Shown here in pieces: positions 1 to 7,198 of a stretch of DNA of 18,810 nucleotides (position 1 is its first letter; each line of letters starts with the position of its first letter). Under the pieces are notes generated by a model. The model ran no database searches. It was not told the origin of the DNA and worked only from the letters and a program-made list of their open reading frames with translations. Source of the DNA: Phocaeicola_A sp963625535. GTDB taxonomy: Bacteria > Bacteroidota > Bacteroidia > Bacteroidales > Bacteroidaceae. Both the position numbers and the translations under genes were made by a program. The stretch lies in the NCBI GenBank assembly GCA_963625535.1, contig CAVFUK010000030.1, positions 1-18,810 on the forward strand. The letters are read 5' to 3'.

Positions 1-1
1 G

Positions 2-562
2 TGCAAAGCCACCCTCGGCAAGTTAGCGAAGGAAGTTCAGCAGGATACGGAAGGGCGCAAAGGCACCCTTGACAAGCTAGCAAAGGAAGAATCGGCGCAC
101 GCTCAGCAGGATGCAGAAGACTCGGAGTCCGATTATTCGTACAAGGGGATTGTTCGTCCAAGGTTCACTCCGAGCAGACTCTCCGCGCTGAAGCCCGACG
201 AAGTGTTCGTCTTCGGAAGCAACTTGCTAGGTCATCATGGCGGCGGTGCCGCCCGTGCTGCTCTGAATCACTTTGGTGCCATCTGGGGTCAAGGTGTCGG
301 TTTACAGGGACAGAGCTACGCCATCCCCACCATGCAAGGTGGTGTGGACACCATCAAGCCTTATGTGAATGAGTTCATCACCTTTGCCCTGAAAAATCCA
401 CAACTATTCTTCTACGTCACAAGAATGGGCTGCGGCATCGCCGGCTTCAAGGACGAGGAGATTGCGCCGCTGTTTGCAGATGCGCAAGATGTGAAGAACA
501 CCTGCCTCCCGAAGAGTTTTGCAGAGATTGTCAAGCCAACAATCACAGGCAATCCATCATAG
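2..562 (+). CDS. Macro-like protein of the phage Tk.4 / A1S_2505 type, 5' partial
   Basis: The frame is open from the window edge to a TAG at 560-562, so the N-terminus lies upstream; a GTG at 203 is in frame but falls inside the conserved domain and is unlikely to be the start. The C-terminal ~125 residues match what I recall of a small family found in phages and bacteria (phage T4 Tk.4-like, A1S_2505-like), related to macro domains that bind ADP-ribose. Visible motifs are VFVFGSNLLGHHGGGAA, IWGQGVGLQGQSYAIPT and FYVTRMGCGIAGFKDEEIAP, in the usual order, ending where the family usually ends. The part before the domain (positions 2-160) is hydrophilic and holds an imperfect duplicated segment (KATLGKLAKE / KGTLDKLAKE), perhaps a linker. 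Function is not established; ADP-ribose binding is inferred from family resemblance. A separate TAG and 33-bp repeats divide it from the next gene. Confidence 0.7.
   Translation, partial: CKATLGKLAKEVQQDTEGRKGTLDKLAKEESAHAQQDAEDSESDYSYKGIVRPRFTPSRLSALKPDEVFVFGSNLLGHHGGGAARAALNHFGAIWGQGVGLQGQSYAIPTMQGGVDTIKPYVNEFITFALKNPQLFFYVTRMGCGIAGFKDEEIAPLFADAQDVKNTCLPKSFAEIVKPTITGNPS
3..118 (+). repeat. Imperfect coding duplication in the linker of the macro-like gene
   Basis: Two adjacent copies of a segment encoding K-(A/G)-T-L-(G/D)-K-L-A-K-E and then Q-Q-D-(T/A)-E start near 3 and 57. The offset is 54 bp at the start and 66 bp at the CAGCAGGAT motif, so the second copy carries four extra codons. All offsets are multiples of three, so the frame is kept. 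More copies may lie upstream of the window. Confidence 0.6.
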
Positions 563-577
563 TACCTAGGCGGGCTC

Positions 578-666
578 TATGATGCCAATTATTTCAGATT
601 TCAGACATTCTATGATGCCAATTATTTCAGATTTCTATTGTTTTATGGTGCCAATTATTTCAGATT
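578..666 (+). repeat. Three direct repeats with an exact 33-bp period
   Basis: The core TATGRTGCCAATTATTTC, followed by AGATT, begins at 578, 611 and 644, giving two identical 33-bp steps. The 10-bp spacers between the 23-bp cores are different. Copies 1 and 2 are identical in the core; copy 3 has one change. The third copy ends 4 bp before a TAnnTTTG box (670-677) and covers the place where a -33 element would be. This looks like a protein-binding array in phase with about three helical turns. The array also reads as a 38-codon ORF (ATG 579 to TAG about 695) in which MPIISD recurs, but nothing else supports translation. Confidence 0.85.
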
Positions 667-669
667 CTA

Positions 670-677
670 TATCTTTG
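670..677 (+). promoter_or_regulatory. Putative Bacteroidetes -7 box (TATCTTTG) of the AAA/DUF4143 gene
   Basis: TATCTTTG fits the TAnnTTTG consensus and lies 31 bp before the ATG at 709, a typical short leader. No good TTG/TTTG -33 element is found 19-21 bp upstream; that space is taken by the third 33-bp repeat, which may mean that an activator or repressor acts there. Confidence 0.55.
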
Positions 678-708
678 CAGCTGATAATCAACTAGAAAGT
701 GGAAAGTT

Positions 709-2025
709 ATGTATTACGACAGACTTATAGACAGAGAACTGAAGGCTTGGGCACAGAGCGACGACCGTAAGCCGTTGCTACTGCGGGGAGCCAGACAAGT
801 AGGGAAGACTACGGCCGTGCGTCATCTGGCAGAGAATTTCGAGTACTTCGCCGAAGTTGACTTCAACGAACGCACAGACATTCACTACCTGTTTGATGGG
901 AGTTACTCCCCACAAGAGATATGCAGATACCTCTCGTTGCAACTACGTACGCCCATCGAGCCGGGGAAGACTTTGCTCTTCTTCGATGAGATACAAGCTT
1001 GTCCTGCCGCCATCAACCGCCTACGCTACTTCTACGAGAAATATCCCGAGCAACATCTCATCGCAGCAGGTTCATTACTCGAATTCGCGCTCGAGAGCCT
1101 CCCTTCCTATGGTGTGGGACGCATCCGTAGCATCTTCATGTACCCTTTCAGCATCGAAGAATTTTTCCGGGCAACAGGCAATGCGGCACTTGCCGACTTC
1201 ATCAACGAGGCCTCGCCATCGAAACCCATACCCGACACTATCCACCAACAAGCCATTAGGCTCTTGCGACAATTCCTCGTTTTAGGCGGAATGCCTGCCG
1301 TCGTGGCTAAATTCTGCAAGACGGGGGACATATTGGAATGCCAACGCATCCTCGGTGAACTGGTGCAATCGTTCCGCGACGACTTTGCCAAATACCGCAA
1401 CAAGGTTCCCTCGATGCGCATCGATGCCGTGTTTCGGTCCGTTGCGGAGCAGGGCTTAGGCAAGTTTGTCTTCACTCGTGTGAATTCGGACGCCAACAAC
1501 GAGCAGATTCGCACCGCACTCGAGATGCTTATCCTTGCCGGATTGGTGCATCCCGTCACCCACACGTCGGCCAACGGCATTCCCCTCGGCGCGGAGATAA
1601 ACGAGAAATATCAGCGAATGATATTCACCGACACAGGGTTTCTGCAATGTGTGCTCGGGCTCGACATCTCGGAATTCTTCAGTCCATCCTCCGACCTGCA
1701 AGTCATCAACCGCGGTGCTATCGCCGAGACGTTTGTCGGGAACGAGATTATCAAATCCGGTTCTGTGTTCCAACGGCAGGCTCTGTATTGCTGGCACAGA
1801 GAGAAGAGTAGCAGCAATGCAGAAGTGGATTATGTGGTGCAAATTAGGAACGAGATTCACCCCATAGAAGTAAAGTCCGGCATGAAAGGTTCCATGCAGA
1901 GCATGCGGTTATTTTTGGAGCAAAAGAATATCACCTGGGGCATTCGCACTTCGCTAGAGAATTTCTCTGAATATGACAACATAAGGGTATACCCGCTTTA
2001 TGCCATCAAGAATGCGCTGCGCTAA
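709..2025 (+). CDS. ATP-binding protein, AAA_14 + DUF4143
   Basis: A 438-residue protein of the very common but poorly understood AAA_14/DUF4143 family. Residues 27-34 (GARQVGKT) are the Walker A motif, 89-96 (LLFFDEIQ) the Walker B motif, and 119-126 (AAGSLLEF) the conserved stretch after it. The C-terminal third has EVDYV (372-376) and IEVKSG (386-391), a D...ExK pattern like that of PD-(D/E)XK nuclease folds, as is usual for DUF4143. Length is normal and no frame damage is seen. No partner gene is adjacent, so it appears to be a single-gene unit with its own promoter. The family is often called an archaeal-type ATPase; proposed roles (DNA-related, defence or toxin-like) are unproven, and I do not assign one. 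The ATG at 709 is chosen because it starts the conserved MYYDRLIDREL leader of the family. Confidence 0.93.
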   Translation: MYYDRLIDRELKAWAQSDDRKPLLLRGARQVGKTTAVRHLAENFEYFAEVDFNERTDIHYLFDGSYSPQEICRYLSLQLRTPIEPGKTLLFFDEIQACPAAINRLRYFYEKYPEQHLIAAGSLLEFALESLPSYGVGRIRSIFMYPFSIEEFFRATGNAALADFINEASPSKPIPDTIHQQAIRLLRQFLVLGGMPAVVAKFCKTGDILECQRILGELVQSFRDDFAKYRNKVPSMRIDAVFRSVAEQGLGKFVFTRVNSDANNEQIRTALEMLILAGLVHPVTHTSANGIPLGAEINEKYQRMIFTDTGFLQCVLGLDISEFFSPSSDLQVINRGAIAETFVGNEIIKSGSVFQRQALYCWHREKSSSNAEVDYVVQIRNEIHPIEVKSGMKGSMQSMRLFLEQKNITWGIRTSLENFSEYDNIRVYPLYAIKNALR

Positions 2026-2079
2026 ATCCGTCGGTGACTTCTGAAGGGCATTGCGCATCTCACAACCCTCAGAACTAAT

Positions 2080-2119
2080 GAAAGCCGCCCGGTCTGCTTA
2101 TGAGACACGGACGGCTTTC
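2080..2119. terminator. Hairpin between convergent genes, probable terminator
   Basis: GAAAGCC (2080-2086) pairs with GGCTTTC (2113-2119). Inside it GTCT (2092-2095) pairs with AGAC (2103-2106) around a short loop. It lies 55 bp after the ATPase stop and about 40 bp after the convergent fucosidase stop. The T-run on the + side is short, so efficiency is uncertain. Confidence 0.6.
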
Positions 2120-2160
2120 TGTTATCCTGGGACCTTTATGGTTGACAATCAGTTCTTCTG

Positions 2161-3594
2161 TCACTCCAAGTCGAAGCGCACCACTTGCGCCACGTCGGAG
2201 GGGAGGCGTGCTCCCTTGGGGATGGTCAGTATCAGTCCGCCAGGGGTGCAGACGACCTCGCAGGCGTAGTTCTTCTTCACGCTCAGCAAGGTGGCCTGCT
2301 TCACCGTTCCCTTCATGTCCGCCGGGGTGAGCTTGGTGAGCAACACCGGCCTGCCCGTCTCTGGCCAATCGAGGAAGATGGCGTAGAGTTGCTTACCTTT
2401 GGTGGTGTAGTAGACCCGATAGCCGTCGGTGGTAGTTTCGCCGGAGACCACGTAGGGACGAGTCCCGTAGATGCACTCGCCGTAGGACCACAGCCACACA
2501 CCCACGTTCGCCACCACATCTTTCTGGTCCTGCGGAAAGGAGCCGTCAGCCATGGGCGAGAGATTGAGCAACAGCTGTCCGTTGTTGCTCACCACCTGTA
2601 TCAGCTTGTGGATGATGTCCTTGTGCGAGGAGAGCTGCATGCCCTTCACGTAGCCCCACGACTGATGGTAGCCCGTGCTGATGGTGTAGTCGCACAGCCA
2701 GGGGATGGAGTCAATCTGCTCGGGGTTGCTGCGCTCGTGGTCCAGCATGCCGATGCTACGCGGGAACTCCTTATACTTATAGGTGAAGATGACCTCCTTG
2801 CCCTCCTTCTGGGCGTGGTTGAAGTAGTGGGCCAGAAAGTCGAGCTTATACTTCTCGGGAATCTGATCCATCCAGGCATCGAAGTAGACGATGTCGGGGC
2901 TGTACTTGTCCACCACCTCGTTGCTCTTGTCGAGCCACATCTGCAGCCATTCGTCGTGGGGCATCAGGCATCCGTAGAGCTTGGCATACTTAGGATTGTT
3001 GGCGGCCCACTCGGGTTTCACCTTCACGTAGGTGTAATTGATCTCGTGGTGCAGCGAGGTGAAGAACTTCATGCCGCGTGCCTTGATGGCCTTTCCCAAC
3101 AGACCGATGATGTCCTTCTTCGGGCCCATCTTCTTGGCGTTGAAGGGGGTGTACTTGCTGTCCCACATCGAGAATCCGTCGTGATGCTCGGCCACGGTGC
3201 CGGCAAATCGCGCGCCGCTCTCCTGGAAGAGTTGTGCCCACTCGTCGGCATCGAACTTCTCACCCTTGAGCATGGGGATGAAGTCGTGATAGCCGAACTT
3301 GGTAAGCGGCCCGTAGATGACTTCGTGGCGTTTGTGTCCGCCCATCAGGAAGTCCGCCGACGTGGAGTCGCGATGCATATAATAATAGTATTGCTCGTTG
3401 CCGTAGGCAGGAACGGAATAGACTCCCCAATGGCAATAGATGCCGAACTTGGCGTCGCGCATCCACTCGGGGACGGCTTGATGGCGCGACAGTGACTGCC
3501 AGTCGGGCGTGAAGAGGGTGTCGTCCTGCGCCTGCAGCGTACCTTGCGCGGTGAGCAGCGCCAAGCAGAGCCCCAAAGTTTTCAGTGTATTCAT
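2161..3594 (-). CDS. Secreted alpha-L-fucosidase, glycoside hydrolase family 29
   Basis: A 477-residue protein that removes alpha-linked L-fucose with retention of configuration, as known for GH29. The N-terminus MNTLKTLGLCLALLTAQG, ending in LQAQ, is a signal peptide, so the enzyme is expected in the periplasm or at the surface. Typical GH29 segments follow in order: WMRDAKFGIYCHWGVYSVPA (44-63), FAGTVAEHHDGFSMWDS (130-146), KFFTSLHHE (176-184) and DIVYFDAWMD (234-243), where Asp239 is the likely nucleophile (families usually have WFDG here). The stretch SNNGQLLLNLSPMADG is the conserved end of the barrel; a beta-sandwich-like C-terminus follows. Length is normal. It is divergent from the beta-helix gene at 3798, and the two probably act on related glycans. 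The substrate linkage cannot be told from sequence. Confidence 0.95.
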   Translation of the reverse strand: MNTLKTLGLCLALLTAQGTLQAQDDTLFTPDWQSLSRHQAVPEWMRDAKFGIYCHWGVYSVPAYGNEQYYYYMHRDSTSADFLMGGHKRHEVIYGPLTKFGYHDFIPMLKGEKFDADEWAQLFQESGARFAGTVAEHHDGFSMWDSKYTPFNAKKMGPKKDIIGLLGKAIKARGMKFFTSLHHEINYTYVKVKPEWAANNPKYAKLYGCLMPHDEWLQMWLDKSNEVVDKYSPDIVYFDAWMDQIPEKYKLDFLAHYFNHAQKEGKEVIFTYKYKEFPRSIGMLDHERSNPEQIDSIPWLCDYTISTGYHQSWGYVKGMQLSSHKDIIHKLIQVVSNNGQLLLNLSPMADGSFPQDQKDVVANVGVWLWSYGECIYGTRPYVVSGETTTDGYRVYYTTKGKQLYAIFLDWPETGRPVLLTKLTPADMKGTVKQATLLSVKKNYACEVVCTPGGLILTIPKGARLPSDVAQVVRFDLE

Positions 3595-3761
3595 CTGTGT
3601 TTTTATGATATTCTATATAATATAATACGTAACAAAGCGGGAAAACACGTATTCCGATTTTCGCCACATGCCGAGATATTTTCGTCGCATGCCGACCTAT
3701 CGACCACAGGATGCCTTCTAAAATATTTGAGAAGGCATGCGGCGGATACCGCAAACAATGC

Positions 3762-3769
3762 TACCTTTG
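3762..3769 (+). promoter_or_regulatory. Putative -7 box (TACCTTTG) of the beta-helix gene
   Basis: TACCTTTG matches TAnnTTTG and lies 28 bp before the ATG at 3798. The nearest TTTG upstream (3726-3729) is 32 bp away, too far for the usual 19-21 bp, so the -33 element is poor. No convincing matching box was found for the divergent fucosidase in the same spacer. Confidence 0.5.
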
Positions 3770-3797
3770 CATGGGAAATACTTTTAATTATAATATC

Positions 3798-5729
3798 ATG
3801 AAAAGAAGAACCGTCTTATTGACACTACTAAGTTTAAGCGTGATGATGCCGGCAAGCGCATTTGCCGAGAAAGTCATCGAAGCCACTCCGGCCACCTTCG
3901 GCGATGCGCTCACGGCCGTGAAGAAGGCTGTGAAGAAACAAAAGGAGGACATCCTCGTCACCTTGCACGGAGGAACCTACAGTCTGCAACAGCCACTGGT
4001 GCTGGACGAGGCGTTCAGCGGACGCAATGGTTTCCGCGTCACCTTCCGGGCCGCCCAGGGCGAGACCCCAGTCATCAGCGGAGGCGTCAGAGTCACCGGA
4101 TGGCAACACGTGTCGGGCAATCTCTACAAAGCACCTTTCAAAAGCGATAAGAAGCTGCGCACCTTGCTGGTGAACGGCGAGCGTTGCCGCATGGCAGGCG
4201 CCAAGACGCGGGTGAACGGCTACGGCAGCGAGGGCGAGATCACCATCAGCGGAACGGAGCCGTGGGCATTCGGCAGCGGCAAAGGTGTGGACGGCATCAA
4301 GTTCCTAGCGGACAAAGAGGTGACCACCTTCCACAACCCCGAGGACGTGGAGTTGGTACAGAGCAAGGTGTGGACGGAGAAGATTCTCTGCCTACGCGAC
4401 ATAGAGAAGTGGGGCGACACCATCGTGGTACGTTTCCAGCAGCCCTACGGAGCCATACTCAACTCCTTGGCCTGGGCAGGCAAAATCAACTACTTCAAAG
4501 AGTTCTACTTCCGCAATGCCATGGAGCTACTCGACGAGCCGGGCGAGTTCTACTTCGACCGCAAGGCGCAGACGCTCTACTACATGAGCAACGGCGAGGA
4601 TATGGCGAAGGCCGAGGTAATAGTTCCCGTAAGCGAAGGCTTGCTCCGCATCAAGGGTTCGTCGCTCACCTCGCGGGTGGAGAACATCTCGTTCGAGGGC
4701 ATCACCTTCGCCAACGACACGTGGAGTCTGATGGAGGTCGAGGGTTCGCGTGGCTTCGGCGGCATACAGAGCCTGGGCTTGGCAGTGAAGTACATCCCCG
4801 ACGGCAACTGGCACCCCACGAAGTACAACAGCGTGGACGTGCCCGAGGGATGTGTGGAGGTGCAGAACGCCAGCGGCATCCGGTTCGTGCGCAACAGGTT
4901 TGAGCACATCGGCTCGGCAGTCACAGTCAACCTGGTGAACGACGTGACAGCGACGGATGTCATTGGCAACTACTTCAACGACATGCTGGGCAACGTCATC
5001 AGCGTGGGCCATCCGCAGCATTATGAGATAGGCGACGGTGAAGGCAAATACCCCGCCTCAGTGGAGGGTGTCTGCAAGAACATCCACATCACCAACAACT
5101 ACGTGCGCAATGTCAGCCTAGACTTCCGCCAGGTGGAGGCCATGCTCGGCTTCTTCGTGGAGGACGTACACTTCGACCACAACGATATCGAGCGCACACC
5201 CTACGGAGCCATCGCCCTGGGCTGGTGGTGGGGCAACGCCAAGATTCCCGAGTCCACCGTGGCGAAGAACAACTCCATTAACTACAACAAGATTGGGCAG
5301 ACTCACCTGACGCTGAACGACGGCGGAGCCATCTACCTGCTGGGCAAGCAGCCGGGGTCGGTCATCAAGCGCAACTATATATATAAAGGTGTACGTTGCA
5401 TCTACCCCGACGACGGCTCGTCCGGTTGGTTGATCGAGGAGAACGTCATCAACAGTCTGTTCCAGCTGTGGTATCACCTGGCTTCGGACCGCAACTACGA
5501 CATCACCGCCCGCCGCAACTTCGTGAAGGACAACTATCTGGTGAACAACGGCAACGGCACCCAGGTGCTCGACACCCAGGTGTTCCGCAACTGCGACTTC
5601 AACGACGAGGCCAAGGGTATCATGAACGAGGCCGGCATCGAGGATGAGTATAAGGATATCATCCCCACCGAGGCTCCGAAAGACATCCACGTCTTCCCGC
5701 TGTTCCCGAAAGAGAAATGGATACTGTAA
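3798..5729 (+). CDS. Secreted right-handed beta-helix protein, GH141-like glycosidase
   Basis: A 643-residue protein starting at the ATG at 3798, chosen over the in-frame ATG at 3711 because it gives a proper signal peptide (MKRRTVLLTLLSLSVMMPAS, cleaved after AFA) and follows the putative promoter. The N-terminal half shows the layout of GH141/GH120-type beta-helix enzymes: a TPATFGDAL opening, VTFRAAQGETPVISGGVRV, LRTLLVNGERCRMAGA, then many short beta-helix turns rich in N-x-(F/I) steps (NRFEHIG, NYFNDMLGN, NNYVRNV). Acidic motifs NDGGAIY (Asp508) and IYPDDGSSGW (Asp538-Asp539) are candidate catalytic residues. GH141 includes alpha-L-fucosidases and xylanases, which fits the neighbouring GH29 gene, but the assignment is from memory of family features. 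A pectate-lyase-like role is a less likely alternative. Confidence 0.75.
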   Translation: MKRRTVLLTLLSLSVMMPASAFAEKVIEATPATFGDALTAVKKAVKKQKEDILVTLHGGTYSLQQPLVLDEAFSGRNGFRVTFRAAQGETPVISGGVRVTGWQHVSGNLYKAPFKSDKKLRTLLVNGERCRMAGAKTRVNGYGSEGEITISGTEPWAFGSGKGVDGIKFLADKEVTTFHNPEDVELVQSKVWTEKILCLRDIEKWGDTIVVRFQQPYGAILNSLAWAGKINYFKEFYFRNAMELLDEPGEFYFDRKAQTLYYMSNGEDMAKAEVIVPVSEGLLRIKGSSLTSRVENISFEGITFANDTWSLMEVEGSRGFGGIQSLGLAVKYIPDGNWHPTKYNSVDVPEGCVEVQNASGIRFVRNRFEHIGSAVTVNLVNDVTATDVIGNYFNDMLGNVISVGHPQHYEIGDGEGKYPASVEGVCKNIHITNNYVRNVSLDFRQVEAMLGFFVEDVHFDHNDIERTPYGAIALGWWWGNAKIPESTVAKNNSINYNKIGQTHLTLNDGGAIYLLGKQPGSVIKRNYIYKGVRCIYPDDGSSGWLIEENVINSLFQLWYHLASDRNYDITARRNFVKDNYLVNNGNGTQVLDTQVFRNCDFNDEAKGIMNEAGIEDEYKDIIPTEAPKDIHVFPLFPKEKWIL

Positions 5730-6034
5730 ATGAAGTTCCACAAGTATAAAGTGGCGGAATAATGAGCTAAATACTCAATGGCACTTGAGTATTACACTCG
5801 TTGCCTGTTGAGTATATAGGTCGTTTGCGAGTGCATAATAAAAGCCGCATGGGGTTGTTTCCATGCGGCTTTTATTATGTCTTTATCAAGTTCTGCCACT
5901 ACGTAGGCAACAGCTCACAAGGGGTTCGGTTCACGAGTTATCGCTCTCCGATATTTGAGCCATGGGTCAAGTGGCATTGAGCCAAGGCTCGTTTTTAGGC
6001 TCGCCGAACTTGTATTATTCCTTCGTTCTGTTCT
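5730..6034. other. Intergenic region between convergent beta-helix and kinase genes
   Basis: About 305 bp without a gene. It holds a small hairpin (ACTCAA / TTGAGT, 5772-5789), the strong bidirectional terminator at 5834-5879, and a palindrome GAGCCAAGGCTC close to the end of the kinase gene. No coding potential, promoter box or mobile-element end was recognised. Confidence 0.6.
5834..5879. terminator. Strong bidirectional intrinsic terminator
   Basis: A perfect 19-bp stem, CATAATAAAAGCCGCATGG (5834-5852) and its exact complement (5861-5879), encloses an 8-nt loop. The GC-rich part is flanked by A/T-rich arms on both sides, so it gives a U-tract in both directions. It would end the beta-helix gene from the left and the kinase operon from the right. 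Confidence 0.92.
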
Positions 6035-7198
6035 TCAGACGAAGCGTGCTCCGTTGTCGGGCTTCACGAAGTAGACCTTGAAGGTGGTCTCGTACTCGGG
6101 GAACTTCTCCAGATAGCGGCGTGTTATCTCCCGCTGGATGTTCTCCTTCTCGGCCGGGTCTACCAAAGCGATGCAGGCACCCTTGAAGCCAGCACCGGAG
6201 AACCGTCCGCCATAGACACCGGGCAGCGAGCGCATGATCTCGTAGATGGCGATGAGCTCTGCCGACCCGCACTCGTAGTTGTGGATGCTGCTCTCGCAAC
6301 TGTCGAAGCTGAGTTTGCCGAAGAGCTTGAGGTTGCCAGTCTCCCAGGCCGTCACACCTTGGCGCACACGCCGATACTCCGAGTAGAAGTGCTCGGCACG
6401 GCGGGCGAAGCGTTGCGGCATGGCGATGCTGCACTTGTCGAACGTCGCCTTGGGGATGTCCCTGAGGAAAGTCTTGTCGAAGGTCTTCAGCGGTTGGTCG
6501 GTGTAGGCCAGCACATTCCATGCGGCCGTCTTACACTCATACACCCGCAGGTTATAGTCGCTGTTGACCAAACTGCGCGTCAAGCCGGAGAAGAAGATGC
6601 CTATCTCGAAGTCGGGCAACGCGGGGTTGCGCTTGATGATGCGATACTCGTCGCTGTCGCAGTCGAGGAACAGCAGTCCGTCCTCCCTGCCCAGCACGAT
6701 GCAGGCCTGGTCCAGCAGTCCGTTGTTCAGGCCGATGTACTCGCGCTCTGCCTCCGAGGCTATCTTCACTATCTCGAAGGGGGCAAGCTCTATGTTGTTC
6801 GCCTTGGCGTAGGCCATGACGTAAGCCACCAGCACCGCTGCGCTGGACGACAGTCCGCCCACGGGCAACGATCCTTGGATGACTCCCTCGATACCGTACT
6901 TCAGCACGAAGCGTTTCTTCAGCGCATACTTGGCGCCACGGGCATAGTCGCCCCAGTTCTTCGCCCTCACTTGGGTCTGCTGGGCGATGTCGAAATCCAC
7001 CACCCCCTCGAAGCTTCTCGACTCCAGATGCACGTGTCCGTCCTGGGTGGGCGTGAACCACAGGTCCACACCTTTGTTGATGGAGAATCCCGTCACCAGA
7101 CCGTGCTGGTGGTCGACGTGCGCTCCTATGGGGCAAACGCGATAGGGCGAGAAGATGTGATATTGATATTCCTTTTCCATAGCGACAGGGGTCAGCAT
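6035..7198 (-). CDS. GHMP sugar-1-kinase, galacturonokinase-like
   Basis: A 387-residue GHMP kinase. Motif 1 is SPYRVCPIGAHVDHQHG (17-33), motif 2 PVGGLSSSAA (112-121), the catalytic-Asp region GLLDQACIVLG (160-170; Asp163) and motif 3 RFSGAGFKGACIAL (332-345). Galactokinases have GEHTDY in motif 1, where Glu contacts the sugar C6 hydroxyl; here this is GAHVDH (Ala26). Plant galacturonokinase (GalAK) carries the same GAH-DH pattern, and other long stretches (WG-YARGA-YAL, GL-NG-LDQ, RAEH-(F/Y)SE--RV--G--AW--GNL, NYECG, PGVYG-RFSGAGF) agree with my memory of it. I therefore propose galacturonate to galacturonate-1-phosphate with ATP. Galactokinase remains the likely automatic annotation. The ATG at 7198 overlaps the epimerase stop by 7 bp; a second ATG at 7180 is possible. 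Cytoplasmic, cotranscribed with the epimerase. Confidence 0.85.
   Translation of the reverse strand: MLTPVAMEKEYQYHIFSPYRVCPIGAHVDHQHGLVTGFSINKGVDLWFTPTQDGHVHLESRSFEGVVDFDIAQQTQVRAKNWGDYARGAKYALKKRFVLKYGIEGVIQGSLPVGGLSSSAAVLVAYVMAYAKANNIELAPFEIVKIASEAEREYIGLNNGLLDQACIVLGREDGLLFLDCDSDEYRIIKRNPALPDFEIGIFFSGLTRSLVNSDYNLRVYECKTAAWNVLAYTDQPLKTFDKTFLRDIPKATFDKCSIAMPQRFARRAEHFYSEYRRVRQGVTAWETGNLKLFGKLSFDSCESSIHNYECGSAELIAIYEIMRSLPGVYGGRFSGAGFKGACIALVDPAEKENIQREITRRYLEKFPEYETTFKVYFVKPDNGARFV

Noticed and set aside
578..666. Three repeats with 10-bp spacers as a mini CRISPR array
   Set aside because: Spacers are far too short for CRISPR, there are no cas genes, and the repeats sit on a promoter.
579..695. 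38-codon ORF made of the 33-bp repeats (MPIISD repeats)
   Set aside because: No start signal upstream, and a DNA-level binding array before a promoter explains the pattern equally well; kept only as a remark.
2185..3495. Long open frame (436 codons) on the + strand opposite the fucosidase gene
   Set aside because: It is the antisense shadow of the GH29 gene; composition (Val/Leu/His/Gly-rich) is artefactual and no family motif is present.
3711..3797. Longer N-terminus of the beta-helix protein (start at 3711)
   Set aside because: It would place residues before the signal peptide and cross the TACCTTTG box.
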